From Antiquaquibacter oligotrophicus (lineage in GTDB: Bacteria; Actinomycetota; Actinomycetes; Actinomycetales; Microbacteriaceae), in contig NZ_CP085036.1 of NCBI RefSeq assembly GCF_020535405.1, positions 186,001 through 250,000 of the forward strand: a DNA stretch of 64,000 nucleotides, given 5' to 3'. The stretch's first letter is position 1; every line of letters starts with the position of its first letter. A program made the translations under genes and the position numbers. Below are positions 21,152-28,893 of the stretch, one piece after another. The notes beneath the pieces are model-generated. The model was given only the letters and a program-made list of their open reading frames with translations. It was not told the DNA's origin and did no database searches.

Positions 21152-22692
21152 GACCAACCCGCTTCCCTGAGCGCCAGTCGCGCCTCTTCTCGTGCATCGA
21201 ACGGGACTTTCTCACCGCGGATGTCGATATGGTCCTCATGCCCCGGGCCAGCCCACAGGACCGCATCGTTTTCGCCCGCGAGGCTCACGGCGAGTCGAAT
21301 GGCCTTGCCCGGCGCCTCCACCTCGTGGATCTCGGCCGGATCGTGCGCGGAGCGGGCTCCCTCAAGGAGCACCGAGCGGATTGATGCCGGGTCTTCGAAA
21401 CGCGGGTTGTAGTCGGTCACGACGAGGACATCTGCGCCTTCGGACGCGATGCGGCCCATCTCGTGTCTCTTTCCGGAGTCCCGATCGCCATCCGCCCCGA
21501 AAACCATAATGATGCGGCCTTCAACTACGCGCCGTACCGCGTCGAGCGTGACGGTAAAGGCGTCCGGACTGTGACCGTAGTCGACGAAGAGGGCGGGGCC
21601 TCTGCTCTCGGAGACTCGCTCGACGCGACCGGGAATACGAGTCACGATCTCCCCATCGCGATCGAGAACGTGCCCGATAGCGTCGAGGTCGAAACCCGCC
21701 TCGACAAGCATGACGATAGCGACAGCCGCATTGGCCGCCATGTGGTGCCCAATAACCCCGACACTCGTCCGGATGCTGCGTCCCGATGGCCCGGTGAGCT
21801 CGAACTCCGTGCCGTCCACCCGCTCCTGAAGTACCGTCACCGTCCAATCGGCATCGACATTGGGGAGCGATGTCACGGTGGTGACGGGGATGTGACATTC
21901 ATCGACGACACGGTGGCCCCACTCGGAGTCGAGGGACACCACGGCGCGTTTCGCCCGGTCGGGAGAGAACAGCGGAAGTTTGGCCGCGAAGTACTCTTCC
22001 ATGTCCGCGTAGTCATCGAAATGGTCGCGACTGAGGTTCAGAAATGCCGCAACATCAAACACGATGCCGTCAACCCTGCGCCGCGTGAGAGCTTGCGCGC
22101 TGACTTCGATCGTGACGGCGCGGACTTCGTTCTCCCGCATGCGCGCGAGAAGTCCGTGAACTTCAGTCGCCTCCGGTGTCGTGAGTTCGCTCGTGATGGC
22201 CGTCGACCCGATAGCGCGCTCGGCGGTAGTCGAGAGCCCCGCAACGAGCCCCAATTGACCGAGGATGCCGTGGAGCAGGTAGGAAACACTCGTTTTCCCG
22301 TTGGTTCCGGTAACCGCGAGGAGTAGTGGCGGAGATTCGATCGTGCGGTACACCCACGCGGAAATGTCTCCGAGGGCTTCCCGCGGAGATTCGACGATCA
22401 CAATGGGCAGACCAGAGTCGGCGGCGATCTCCGCACCCTCCGGATCGGTGAGAACCGCGACGGCGCCGCGCTCACGAGCGCCCGAGGCGAGGGCGGCACC
22501 GTGGCGGTGGGCTCCCCGCAAACCGACGAACACGTCACCGGGGATGATCTTGCGATTGTCGAGGGCGATGCCCGTGACCTCGACCCCGTCGATGTCACCG
22601 CGCACGTCGAGCCCGAATTCCTCGACGAGAGTCGAAAGTGGGCGTGAGATCGGATGCTCGGGACGGAGAAGGGAACTATCGCCGTCCTGCAC
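21148..22692 (-). CDS. murE: UDP-MurNAc-dipeptide ligase MurE (third amino acid uncertain)
   Basis: A 514-residue Mur ligase adding the third residue of the stem peptide. Seen: GIALDNRKIIPGDVFVGLRG, the ATP loop VTGTNGKTSVSYLL, LSRDHFDDYADMEEYF, and VVTDYNPRFEDP at residues 424-435. In meso-diaminopimelate-specific enzymes the last motif usually reads DNPR; here Tyr428 replaces the Asp of DNPR while NPR is kept. Microbacteriaceae are known for B-type peptidoglycan with varied third residues, so the amino acid added cannot be stated. 27 bp separate it from ftsI. Confidence 0.95.
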   Translation of the reverse strand: MQDGDSSLLRPEHPISRPLSTLVEEFGLDVRGDIDGVEVTGIALDNRKIIPGDVFVGLRGAHRHGAALASGARERGAVAVLTDPEGAEIAADSGLPIVIVESPREALGDISAWVYRTIESPPLLLAVTGTNGKTSVSYLLHGILGQLGLVAGLSTTAERAIGSTAITSELTTPEATEVHGLLARMRENEVRAVTIEVSAQALTRRRVDGIVFDVAAFLNLSRDHFDDYADMEEYFAAKLPLFSPDRAKRAVVSLDSEWGHRVVDECHIPVTTVTSLPNVDADWTVTVLQERVDGTEFELTGPSGRSIRTSVGVIGHHMAANAAVAIVMLVEAGFDLDAIGHVLDRDGEIVTRIPGRVERVSESRGPALFVDYGHSPDAFTVTLDAVRRVVEGRIIMVFGADGDRDSGKRHEMGRIASEGADVLVVTDYNPRFEDPASIRSVLLEGARSAHDPAEIHEVEAPGKAIRLAVSLAGENDAVLWAGPGHEDHIDIRGEKVPFDAREEARLALREAGWS

Positions 22693-22719
22693 TCGGTCCT
22701 CCTGTGTTCTTGCCCCGTC

Positions 22720-24453
22720 TCACCAGTGGAGTGGAAGGGACGGTGACTGCTGCCCCGATGGCGGGACGCGGAACGTGGTCAGCGTCTGAGCCATCACGTC
22801 GTGGAACGTCGTGGCGATTGCAGTCGAGTTATACATGCTAGTGGGGATGCCCGCGCTCACAGCAACCACGTACTGGGGATCCTCGGCCGGTGCCATGCCC
22901 GCAAACGAGATCACGGTCTTGTCGCCGTAGACGCCGTTCTCCGCGACCTCGGCCGTGCCACTCTTGGCGGCGATGCGGTATCCGGGGATTGCGAGCATGT
23001 CGTGGTTGCCGCCGACCGAGACGATGCTCTCCATCATGTCGAGGGTCTGTCGAGCGGCGTCCTCCGAGATGACACGGCGCTCCTCCCCCTGCGGCAGGTC
23101 GGTCACGGTGCCATCGGGCTGTTCGCATCCTTCAACGAGGACAACGGGGGTTCTCACACCGTCATTGGCAATCGCCTGATAGGCGCTTGCGAGCTGAACC
23201 GTCGTCAGTGTGAGGCCCTGCCCGAATTGGACGGTGTAGTTGGTCCGCTCGTCCCAGTCCTGCGTTTCGTGGACGAGACCCTCGGATTCCGACAGGAAGC
23301 CGACCTCCGTCGCTTGGTTGAGTCCGAAGGCGAGCATGTAGTTGCGTCGGGTCTCCGCGTCGAGTCCCGCAGAAAGAATGGAGAACGCGGTGTTGGACGA
23401 GTCCACCAATGCGCCGGTCAAGGTGTAGGGGGTGTCCTCGTGCGCCCAGGCGTCCTTGATGTAGCCACCGTCGGAGAGGTAGATACGACCGGGGGCCATA
23501 ACCTGCGTGTAGGGGTCGGCGACGCCGGCGTCGATGAGGCTTGCCGCCGTCAGGGTCTTCATTGTGGAGCCAGGCTCGTATGCCCAGCTGAATGCCCGGG
23601 ACCCGAGCGCATCGCGGCGCGCGAGGCTCGGATCATTCGGGTCGACGGTCGGATAGTCGACAACGGCCATGAGGTGGCCGTCGTCGACCCGCTGTACGAC
23701 TGCGGTGACCCATTCCGCACCGAACTCGTTGTAGGCCTGGGCCATCCGTTGTTGGACGTAGAACTGAAGGTCACGATCGATGGTGAGCTTGAGCGTCCCG
23801 CCATCTTTTGGCTCCTGGGTGGTCACGAGGCTGCCCGGAAGACGGGTGCCGTCCTCGCCCTTCTCGTAGACCGCCGTTCCATTGGTGGATTTGAGACAGT
23901 CATTCTCGCTCAGCTCGACACCTGCTTGCGGGCCATCCGTTCCAAGGAATCCGACGAGATTCCCCGCGAGTTCCCCGTTCGGGTAGGTGCGGCTTGGGCG
24001 CAGCTCGAAGTACACCCACGGCACGTCGAGGTCACGAACCTTCTGGAACTCTTCGAGTGGAACACCCTTCTTGAGGTACACAAAATCCGATTCCGGATCC
24101 TCGGTAAGGACGGCGAGAAGGTCTGTCGGATTCTGTCCGGTCACTGCCGCGATCGATTCGAGTTCGGCCGTGACCGCGGCCGCGCCGTTCGTACGTCCGA
24201 GAGCGCTTCGGGGGGATGCCGTGATGTCGTAGCGTTCGACGGAGCCTGCCAGTACGGCTCCGTTGGTGTCGACAATGTTTCCGCGGACTCCGTAGGTCAC
24301 GAGCTCTTGCGCCCGCTTCTCGAGTGCCGCCGCGTTGAGCTCCTGCGCCTGAACCAGTTGGATGTCGACGAGCCGCACCACAAATACCGAAACCACGGCG
24401 AAGATCGCGAGCACGGCGATGCTGATCCTGAGTCGGCTGCGTCGGGTTCTCAT
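22720..24453 (-). CDS. ftsI: Septal transpeptidase FtsI (class B PBP)
   Basis: A 577-residue class B penicillin-binding protein cross-linking septal peptidoglycan. A short basic tail and one membrane segment (residues 10-30) precede a dimerisation domain and the transpeptidase domain with all three motifs: SxxK at Ser296 (GSTMK), SSN at 352-354 and KSG at 497-499. No C-terminal PASTA domain is present, unlike some firmicute PBPs. It lies 43 bp downstream of the ftsL-like gene. Confidence 0.96.
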   Translation of the reverse strand: MRTRRSRLRISIAVLAIFAVVSVFVVRLVDIQLVQAQELNAAALEKRAQELVTYGVRGNIVDTNGAVLAGSVERYDITASPRSALGRTNGAAAVTAELESIAAVTGQNPTDLLAVLTEDPESDFVYLKKGVPLEEFQKVRDLDVPWVYFELRPSRTYPNGELAGNLVGFLGTDGPQAGVELSENDCLKSTNGTAVYEKGEDGTRLPGSLVTTQEPKDGGTLKLTIDRDLQFYVQQRMAQAYNEFGAEWVTAVVQRVDDGHLMAVVDYPTVDPNDPSLARRDALGSRAFSWAYEPGSTMKTLTAASLIDAGVADPYTQVMAPGRIYLSDGGYIKDAWAHEDTPYTLTGALVDSSNTAFSILSAGLDAETRRNYMLAFGLNQATEVGFLSESEGLVHETQDWDERTNYTVQFGQGLTLTTVQLASAYQAIANDGVRTPVVLVEGCEQPDGTVTDLPQGEERRVISEDAARQTLDMMESIVSVGGNHDMLAIPGYRIAAKSGTAEVAENGVYGDKTVISFAGMAPAEDPQYVVAVSAGIPTSMYNSTAIATTFHDVMAQTLTTFRVPPSGQQSPSLPLHW

Positions 24454-24496
24454 CCTGCGAAGATCCCTCTCGGTATTCGGTGACGGGTGGGGCGTA

Positions 24497-25081
24497 TCAG
24501 TGAGTCACGGGCGCAGGCAGGGCATCCGTCGGCTGCTCTTGCTGCACTTCCGTGGTTGCTCCCACGGTTGGTGCGGCCTGCTGCGAGTCCAGTGTCGTCT
24601 GCGGTGCTTGCGGCGAGACCAACGGCATGCCGGTAAGCAGCGAGTTGCCAACGAGATTGCATGCGCCACCGCAGCCGGCAGGATCTACAGTGCCGGGGGC
24701 CGCAGCGATACCGCCGCTGCTCACGTCGAGAAAGAGCGGGCTCGCTCCGGGCACCATGCCGAGATTCGCGGCGTTCGCCGCGAGGTGTTGGGTCGAGCCG
24801 AGCAGGTCAAGACGCTCGGACAGGGCGTTCTCCTGACGCATGAGTTCCTTCTGCTGCGCTTGGAGAGCAGTGATCTGATAGGCGCCATCGGAAACGACGA
24901 TGCTGAGCAGCAACTGCGCGCACAGGATGCCCGCAAGGCTCGCGACGATGACGAACGCGTACGTGGCGCGCGGCCTCCGCGTCGTGCCCGGGCGTTGTTG
25001 CGGGGCAGCGACGGGGGCAAGCTGCGGTTCGACGCGTTCCGGACGAACAGCGGGACGGGCGTAAGCGACGGCGGGGCTCAT
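24497..25081 (-). CDS. FtsL-like septum protein
   Basis: A 194-residue bitopic protein in the ftsL position between rsmH and ftsI. A Pro/Arg-rich cytoplasmic part (1-40) is followed by one membrane segment (about 41-66), a coiled coil (about 70-95, [23 protein letters not shown]) and a short AANLGMVPG segment typical of FtsL/DivIC. The remaining 80 residues are a Pro/Ala/Gly/Gln-rich extracytoplasmic tail. Four-base overlap with rsmH. FtsL function is inferred from topology and position because FtsL sequences diverge strongly. Confidence 0.85.
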   Translation of the reverse strand: MSPAVAYARPAVRPERVEPQLAPVAAPQQRPGTTRRPRATYAFVIVASLAGILCAQLLLSIVVSDGAYQITALQAQQKELMRQENALSERLDLLGSTQHLAANAANLGMVPGASPLFLDVSSGGIAAAPGTVDPAGCGGACNLVGNSLLTGMPLVSPQAPQTTLDSQQAAPTVGATTEVQQEQPTDALPAPVTH

Positions 25082-26031
25082 GTAACACTCCTGAGTCGTT
25101 CAGCGGCGCGAAGTCGCACGGGGGTGGATCGAGGGTTGTCGATGCGCTCCTCGTCTGAGGCCAGTTCCGCCCCACGCACGAGAAGCGAGAACTCCGGCTT
25201 GTGCTCGGGGAGTTCGACGGGGAGGCCCGCTGGAGCGGTCGAACGCGATCGGGATTGCAAAACGCGTTTGACGATCCTGTCCTCGAGCGATTGGTAGGAC
25301 AGCACAACGATGCGACCGCCCACGCGAAGCGAATCGAGGGCCGCGGGAATCGCGCGCTCGAGAACCGAGAGCTCACTGTTGACCTCGATACGCAACGCCT
25401 GGAACACCCGCTTTGCAGGGTGGCCTGCCCGAGCAGCGGCAGCGGGAGTGGCAGCGGAGATGATGTCCACGAGGTCCGCGGAGGTCTCGATCGGCTGAAC
25501 CTCGCGGCGTTGCACGATTCGGCTAGCGAAACGCGGCGCGAGTTTCTCGTCGCCGTAGTCGTAGAAGATTCTGCGGAGCTCCGACTCGGTGTAGGTCGCG
25601 AGCACCTCCCGTGCGGTGGGCCCGGTCGTGGCATCCATTCGCATGTCGAGCGGCGCGTCCTTCGAATAGGCGAACCCCCGATCTACCGTGTCGAGCTGCA
25701 GGGACGACACACCCAGATCGAAGAGGATGCCGTCGACTTCACGCAGCCCCAGTGTTTCGAGCACCGCGGGCAGCTCGTCGTAGACCGCGTGCACGAGATC
25801 GATGCGATCGGAGAACGGCGCAAGGCGTGCCGTCGAAAGCCCGAGCGCGTCCGTGTCTCGGTCGATTCCGACGAGGTGCACCGAAGGGAAACGCTCGAGC
25901 AGGGCCTCGGAGTGTCCGCCGAGTCCCAAAGTCGCGTCGACGACCACGGCGCCGTCCCGTTCGAGGGCAGGAGCAAGCAACTCGACACTGCGCTCGAGGA
26001 GTACGGGTACGTGCAGTGAGTTCTCAGTCAT
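25078..26031 (-). CDS. rsmH: 16S rRNA (cytosine1402-N4)-methyltransferase RsmH
   Basis: A 317-residue SAM-dependent methyltransferase (MraW) modifying C1402 of 16S rRNA. Seen: [13 protein letters not shown] at the N-terminus, [16 protein letters not shown] for SAM binding, [14 protein letters not shown], and [14 protein letters not shown]. It follows mraZ with 99 bp containing a large inverted repeat, and overlaps the ftsL-like gene by four bases. Confidence 0.97.
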   Translation of the reverse strand: MTENSLHVPVLLERSVELLAPALERDGAVVVDATLGLGGHSEALLERFPSVHLVGIDRDTDALGLSTARLAPFSDRIDLVHAVYDELPAVLETLGLREVDGILFDLGVSSLQLDTVDRGFAYSKDAPLDMRMDATTGPTAREVLATYTESELRRIFYDYGDEKLAPRFASRIVQRREVQPIETSADLVDIISAATPAAAARAGHPAKRVFQALRIEVNSELSVLERAIPAALDSLRVGGRIVVLSYQSLEDRIVKRVLQSRSRSTAPAGLPVELPEHKPEFSLLVRGAELASDEERIDNPRSTPVRLRAAERLRSVT

Positions 26032-26044
26032 GATGTCGGGCTGG

Positions 26045-26131
26045 GTTCGCGAGCCCTGATCCCCATCCGGTTCGACCTGGCGTCGGGGAAGTACGTCAGG
26101 GCAGGCCGGCTGGGAGTCAGGGCTCGCGAAC
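26045..26131. repeat. 15-bp perfect inverted repeat between mraZ and rsmH
   Basis: GTTCGCGAGCCCTGA (26045-26059) and its exact complement (26117-26131), separated by 57 bases. The right arm touches the first base of the mraZ stop codon, and the left arm ends 13 bp from the rsmH start. No U-tract follows, so it is not a classical terminator; a leader structure or RNA processing site is possible. Confidence 0.7.
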
Positions 26132-26562
26132 TAGAAGAGTCCCGGGATCACCTCCTCCGTGGTGTTCACGAAGTCGGACTCGGCCTCTGCGTAGTACTCG
26201 TTCCACGCCGTGGTGTCCCAGATCTCGGCCCGGTTGCCGGCACCGATGACGGTCAAGTCCCTGTCGAGCCCCGCATACTCGCGCAGGCCTGCAGGGAGTG
26301 TCACCCGGTGCTGCTTGTCCGGCGTCTCCTGATTGGCGCCGGACAGGAAGAGGCGAAGGAAGTCCCTCGCCTGCTTGCTGGTCACGGGAGCCTGACGAAT
26401 CTTTTCGTGCAGTGACTCGAATTCGCGCTGACTGAAGACGTAGAGACAGCGTTCCTGACCGCGTGTGACGACGACACCCGAGGCAAGTTCGTCCCGAAAT
26501 TTCGCGGGGAGGATGATGCGCCCCTTCTCGTCGAGCTTCGGGGAATAGGTGCCGAGAAACAT
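26131..26562 (-). CDS. mraZ: Transcriptional regulator MraZ
   Basis: A 143-residue AbrB-like protein with two tandem MraZ domains, each with the DxK(G)R type motif ([17 protein letters not shown] near the N-terminus). MraZ is known to bind repeats in its own promoter and modulate the dcw operon. Start ATG 26562 begins the conserved [14 protein letters not shown] and has GAGGGGAG 8 bp upstream; a GTG three codons earlier is disfavoured. It is the first gene of the dcw cluster. Confidence 0.96.
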   Translation of the reverse strand: MFLGTYSPKLDEKGRIILPAKFRDELASGVVVTRGQERCLYVFSQREFESLHEKIRQAPVTSKQARDFLRLFLSGANQETPDKQHRVTLPAGLREYAGLDRDLTVIGAGNRAEIWDTTAWNEYYAEAESDFVNTTEEVIPGLF

Positions 26563-26603
26563 GCACGACACTCCCCTCGTTCTCCGGCCCGGATTCAGGT
26601 TGG

Positions 26604-26649
26604 CTCCACTTTACTCCACATTGCTCCACAAATCTAGGATTTTCCCCAC
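26604..26649 (-). promoter_or_regulatory. Predicted MraZ operator (GTGGAG direct repeats)
   Basis: Read on the minus strand, GTGGAG occurs at 26624-26629, 26614-26619 and 26604-26609 with an exact 10-bp period. A fourth, GTGGGG (26644-26649), is in the same phase two turns upstream. MraZ proteins studied elsewhere bind clustered TGG-type direct repeats with about one-turn spacing. The array lies 42-87 bp before the mraZ start. Confidence 0.8.
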
Positions 26650-26755
26650 CTAGGCACGTTGACCAGGCCAAATTACCCCGAAAAATAGCGGAACCGGCGG
26701 GTGGAGGGAAATGGAGTGAAAATGTCGCGCTCGACCGCCTCGCGGACATAAAAAA

Positions 26756-26779
26756 AGGACCAGCCTTTCGGCTGGTCCT
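26756..26779 (-). terminator. Intrinsic terminator after the DUF3040 gene
   Basis: A 10-bp perfect stem (AGGACCAGCC / GGCTGGTCCT) with a 4-nt loop, followed in the leftward transcript by a run of seven U. It lies 15 bp after the DUF3040 stop and insulates it from the mraZ promoter. Confidence 0.92.
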
Positions 26780-26794
26780 GTGAAGCCTCTGCGG

Positions 26795-27175
26795 CTACTC
26801 GCGTCGATCGTCTCCGCGCCGGTCCCATCGCTCATTGAGCGCGTCCATGAAGGAGGTCGAGCGCGACGCCTTGCGCGGCGTGGAGGACGCGGGGAGGTCA
26901 GTGGAGGATGCGCCACGCCGAGGCGGAGCCACCGCCAGGAGCACGCCCACGAACATGACGCCGAACCCCAGCACACCCACGAGGGGCTGCTGGATAATGA
27001 CGCCAGCGACGAGGGTGGCAATACCGACAACGGCTACCAGCACTCCGACGGCGACGAAGCGGTAGTTGGTGCGCCCTCGCTGTTGACGTGCCGTCGCGAC
27101 GAAGTCGGCGTCATTCTGATAGAGACTGCGCTCCATCTCTTCGAGAAGGCGCTGCTCTTGCTCAGAGAGAGGCAT
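26795..27175 (-). CDS. DUF3040 domain membrane protein
   Basis: A 126-residue protein beginning MPLSEQEQRLLEEMERSLYQND, the hallmark of the actinobacterial DUF3040 family of unknown function. Two hydrophobic segments (about residues 40-60 and 63-83) follow a short cytoplasmic helix; the C-terminal 40 residues are charged. ATG 27175 is chosen because it opens the conserved motif. It is monocistronic: a clear terminator follows it and the divergent polyprenyl synthase gene lies 71 bp upstream. It is commonly found just before mraZ in this lineage. Confidence 0.9.
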   Translation of the reverse strand: MPLSEQEQRLLEEMERSLYQNDADFVATARQQRGRTNYRFVAVGVLVAVVGIATLVAGVIIQQPLVGVLGFGVMFVGVLLAVAPPRRGASSTDLPASSTPRKASRSTSFMDALNERWDRRGDDRRE

Positions 27176-27246
27176 CGTGAGTCCCTTCTGGACTGGGGGC
27201 GCTGGGAACTCCATAGTACGCCCGCGTGCGTGGCTAGGCTAGACAG

Positions 27247-28362
27247 GTGCCTGAGAGTACCCGGTTGGTTGACGTGATTCAGCTGAGAATCGACGAGTTC
27301 ATCGCTAGGCGACGGGTCGAGCTCCTCGAAGCATCCCCTCAACTTGATCCGGTGGTGGCGCTCGCATCCGACTACCTTGCCGGCGGCAAAAGGTTCCGCG
27401 GACTCTTCTGTTACTGGGGATGGCAGGCCGTGGCCGGGTCGGGCAGCGCAGACCCACTTGCCGTTGATGCAGCATCCGCAGACCTGCCCGGGATCGTGCT
27501 CGCGGCCTCAGCGCTCGAGGTCTTTCATGCCGCCGCGCTCGTGCACGACGACATCATGGACAACTCGGACACCCGTCGCGGCGCCCCCTCGGCGCATCGC
27601 CGATTCGAGATGCTGCATCGCGAAGGTACGTGGGCGGGCTCTCCTGAGACCTTCGGCCGGTCGGCCGCACTGCTGCTCGGCGATCTGCTCCTCGGGTGGA
27701 GCGACGACCTCTTCGACTCGGCTCGCACGCACCTGCCCGCGGCAGCGCACGCGGCGGGTCGTCGCGAGTTCGCGCGCATGCGCACCGACGTCTCGGCCGG
27801 CCAGTATCTCGACATCCTGGAGGAGAACGCCTGGGTCGCCCACTCCGACGACACCGCGCTCTCCCGAGCGCACCGCGTGATCGTGTACAAGTCGGCGAAG
27901 TACACAATCGAGGCTCCCCTGGCCATCGGTGGCTCCCTCGGCGGTGGTTCGGATGCCCAGCTGCAGGCACTCCGTTCGTTTGGGCTTCCTCTCGGTGTCG
28001 CCTATCAGCTGCGGGATGACCTCCTCGGTGTATTCGGCGATCCCGAGGTGACGGGCAAACCAGCGGGAGACGACGTCCGGGAGGGTAAACGCACCGTTCT
28101 TATCGCCCTTGCGAGGCAACGCCTGTCCGGGTCGGCGCGAAACCTCCTGGATGAGCTGCTCGGCGATCCGAGCCTCGATGCGTCCCAGATCGACACCATC
28201 CGCTCGACGCTCACCGAGTGCGGAGCAGTGGATGCCGTGGAGGAGATCATCAACCACAACGTCGGCGTGGCCATTCGCGCGCTCGATGAAGCCCCATTGT
28301 CTGCCAGCGCCCGTTCTAATCTGCGGGACTTGGCCGCGACGGTCACCGCACGAGCTTTTTGA
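27247..28362 (+). CDS. Polyprenyl diphosphate synthase
   Basis: A 371-residue trans-prenyltransferase condensing isopentenyl units. Both aspartate-rich motifs are present: LVHDDIMDNSDTRRG (first DDxxD) and QLRDDLLGVFGD (second). GGKRFRGLFCYW supplies the diphosphate-binding Lys/Arg. The start is GTG 27247. The chain length of the product cannot be read with confidence; geranylgeranyl or longer is likely. Its place before the Rv2175c-like gene matches the mycobacterial idsA2 neighbourhood. Confidence 0.93.
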   Translation: MPESTRLVDVIQLRIDEFIARRRVELLEASPQLDPVVALASDYLAGGKRFRGLFCYWGWQAVAGSGSADPLAVDAASADLPGIVLAASALEVFHAAALVHDDIMDNSDTRRGAPSAHRRFEMLHREGTWAGSPETFGRSAALLLGDLLLGWSDDLFDSARTHLPAAAHAAGRREFARMRTDVSAGQYLDILEENAWVAHSDDTALSRAHRVIVYKSAKYTIEAPLAIGGSLGGGSDAQLQALRSFGLPLGVAYQLRDDLLGVFGDPEVTGKPAGDDVREGKRTVLIALARQRLSGSARNLLDELLGDPSLDASQIDTIRSTLTECGAVDAVEEIINHNVGVAIRALDEAPLSASARSNLRDLAATVTARAF

Positions 28363-28374
28363 GCGCCTGACGAC

Positions 28375-28716
28375 CTAGAAACTCAACGCCTGCGCGACTC
28401 GGCGGACCTCTGCTTTGCGACCCGCGCGGAGCGCTTCGATCGGTGAGACACCGAGCGCATCCTCGGTTCGCAGAAGCCAGTCCATCGCCTCATCGTCGGT
28501 GAAACCCGCGTCGGAGAGCACCACGAGGGTCCCTCGGAGTTCATGGAGTGGCTCGCCCTCGGAAAGGAACAGGGCCGGTACTTTCCATACCCCGTCCCGA
28601 CGTTGAGCGAGAAGGGTGCGATCTTCGATGAGCCGGCGGACTTGTGTGACCTTGAGGCCGAGCGATTCGCTCACATCGGGGATCGTCAGCCACGTGGTGT
28701 CGGGAGTGTCAGTCAC
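28375..28716 (-). CDS. Rv2175c family DNA-binding protein
   Basis: A 113-residue protein with an N-terminal winged-helix/excisionase-like HTH (LTIPDVSESLGLKVTQVRRLIED) and a C-terminal helical domain (LSDAGFTDDEAMDWLLR). Its mycobacterial relative Rv2175c binds DNA and is phosphorylated by the neighbouring kinase PknL; here a PknB/PknL-type kinase gene lies 1.6 kb away. Two Thr at the extreme N-terminus (TDTPDTTW) could be phosphoacceptors, an inference. It is convergent with the polyprenyl synthase gene, 12 bp apart. Confidence 0.88.
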   Translation of the reverse strand: MTDTPDTTWLTIPDVSESLGLKVTQVRRLIEDRTLLAQRRDGVWKVPALFLSEGEPLHELRGTLVVLSDAGFTDDEAMDWLLRTEDALGVSPIEALRAGRKAEVRRVAQALSF

Positions 28717-28806
28717 ACATCAAGAGTGCCACGAGCACCACAACGACCGTGCGCGGGTGGCCAGTGAGTGAATGTTTCGATCTTGTTAACTGAAATAACA
28801 TCCGCC

Positions 28807-28826
28807 ACACTAATTGACACTAATTG
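28807..28826 (+). repeat. Tandem 10-bp repeat upstream of the LysM protein gene
   Basis: ACACTAATTG occurs twice back to back, 68-87 bp before the chosen start of the LysM gene. A consensus-like TTGACA box (28814-28819) is formed at the junction. It may be a promoter or operator; no clear matching -10 box was found. Confidence 0.45.
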
Positions 28827-28893
28827 GCATTTGTGACACGTTGGGAGGATCGCCGCACGGGTGATACTTCTCGGCCGGGAGAGGGATGAGGAC

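Noticed and set aside
22801..24483. A 560-codon open frame antisense to ftsI
   Set aside because: Shadow of a complete class B PBP gene with all catalytic motifs; no recognisable domain.
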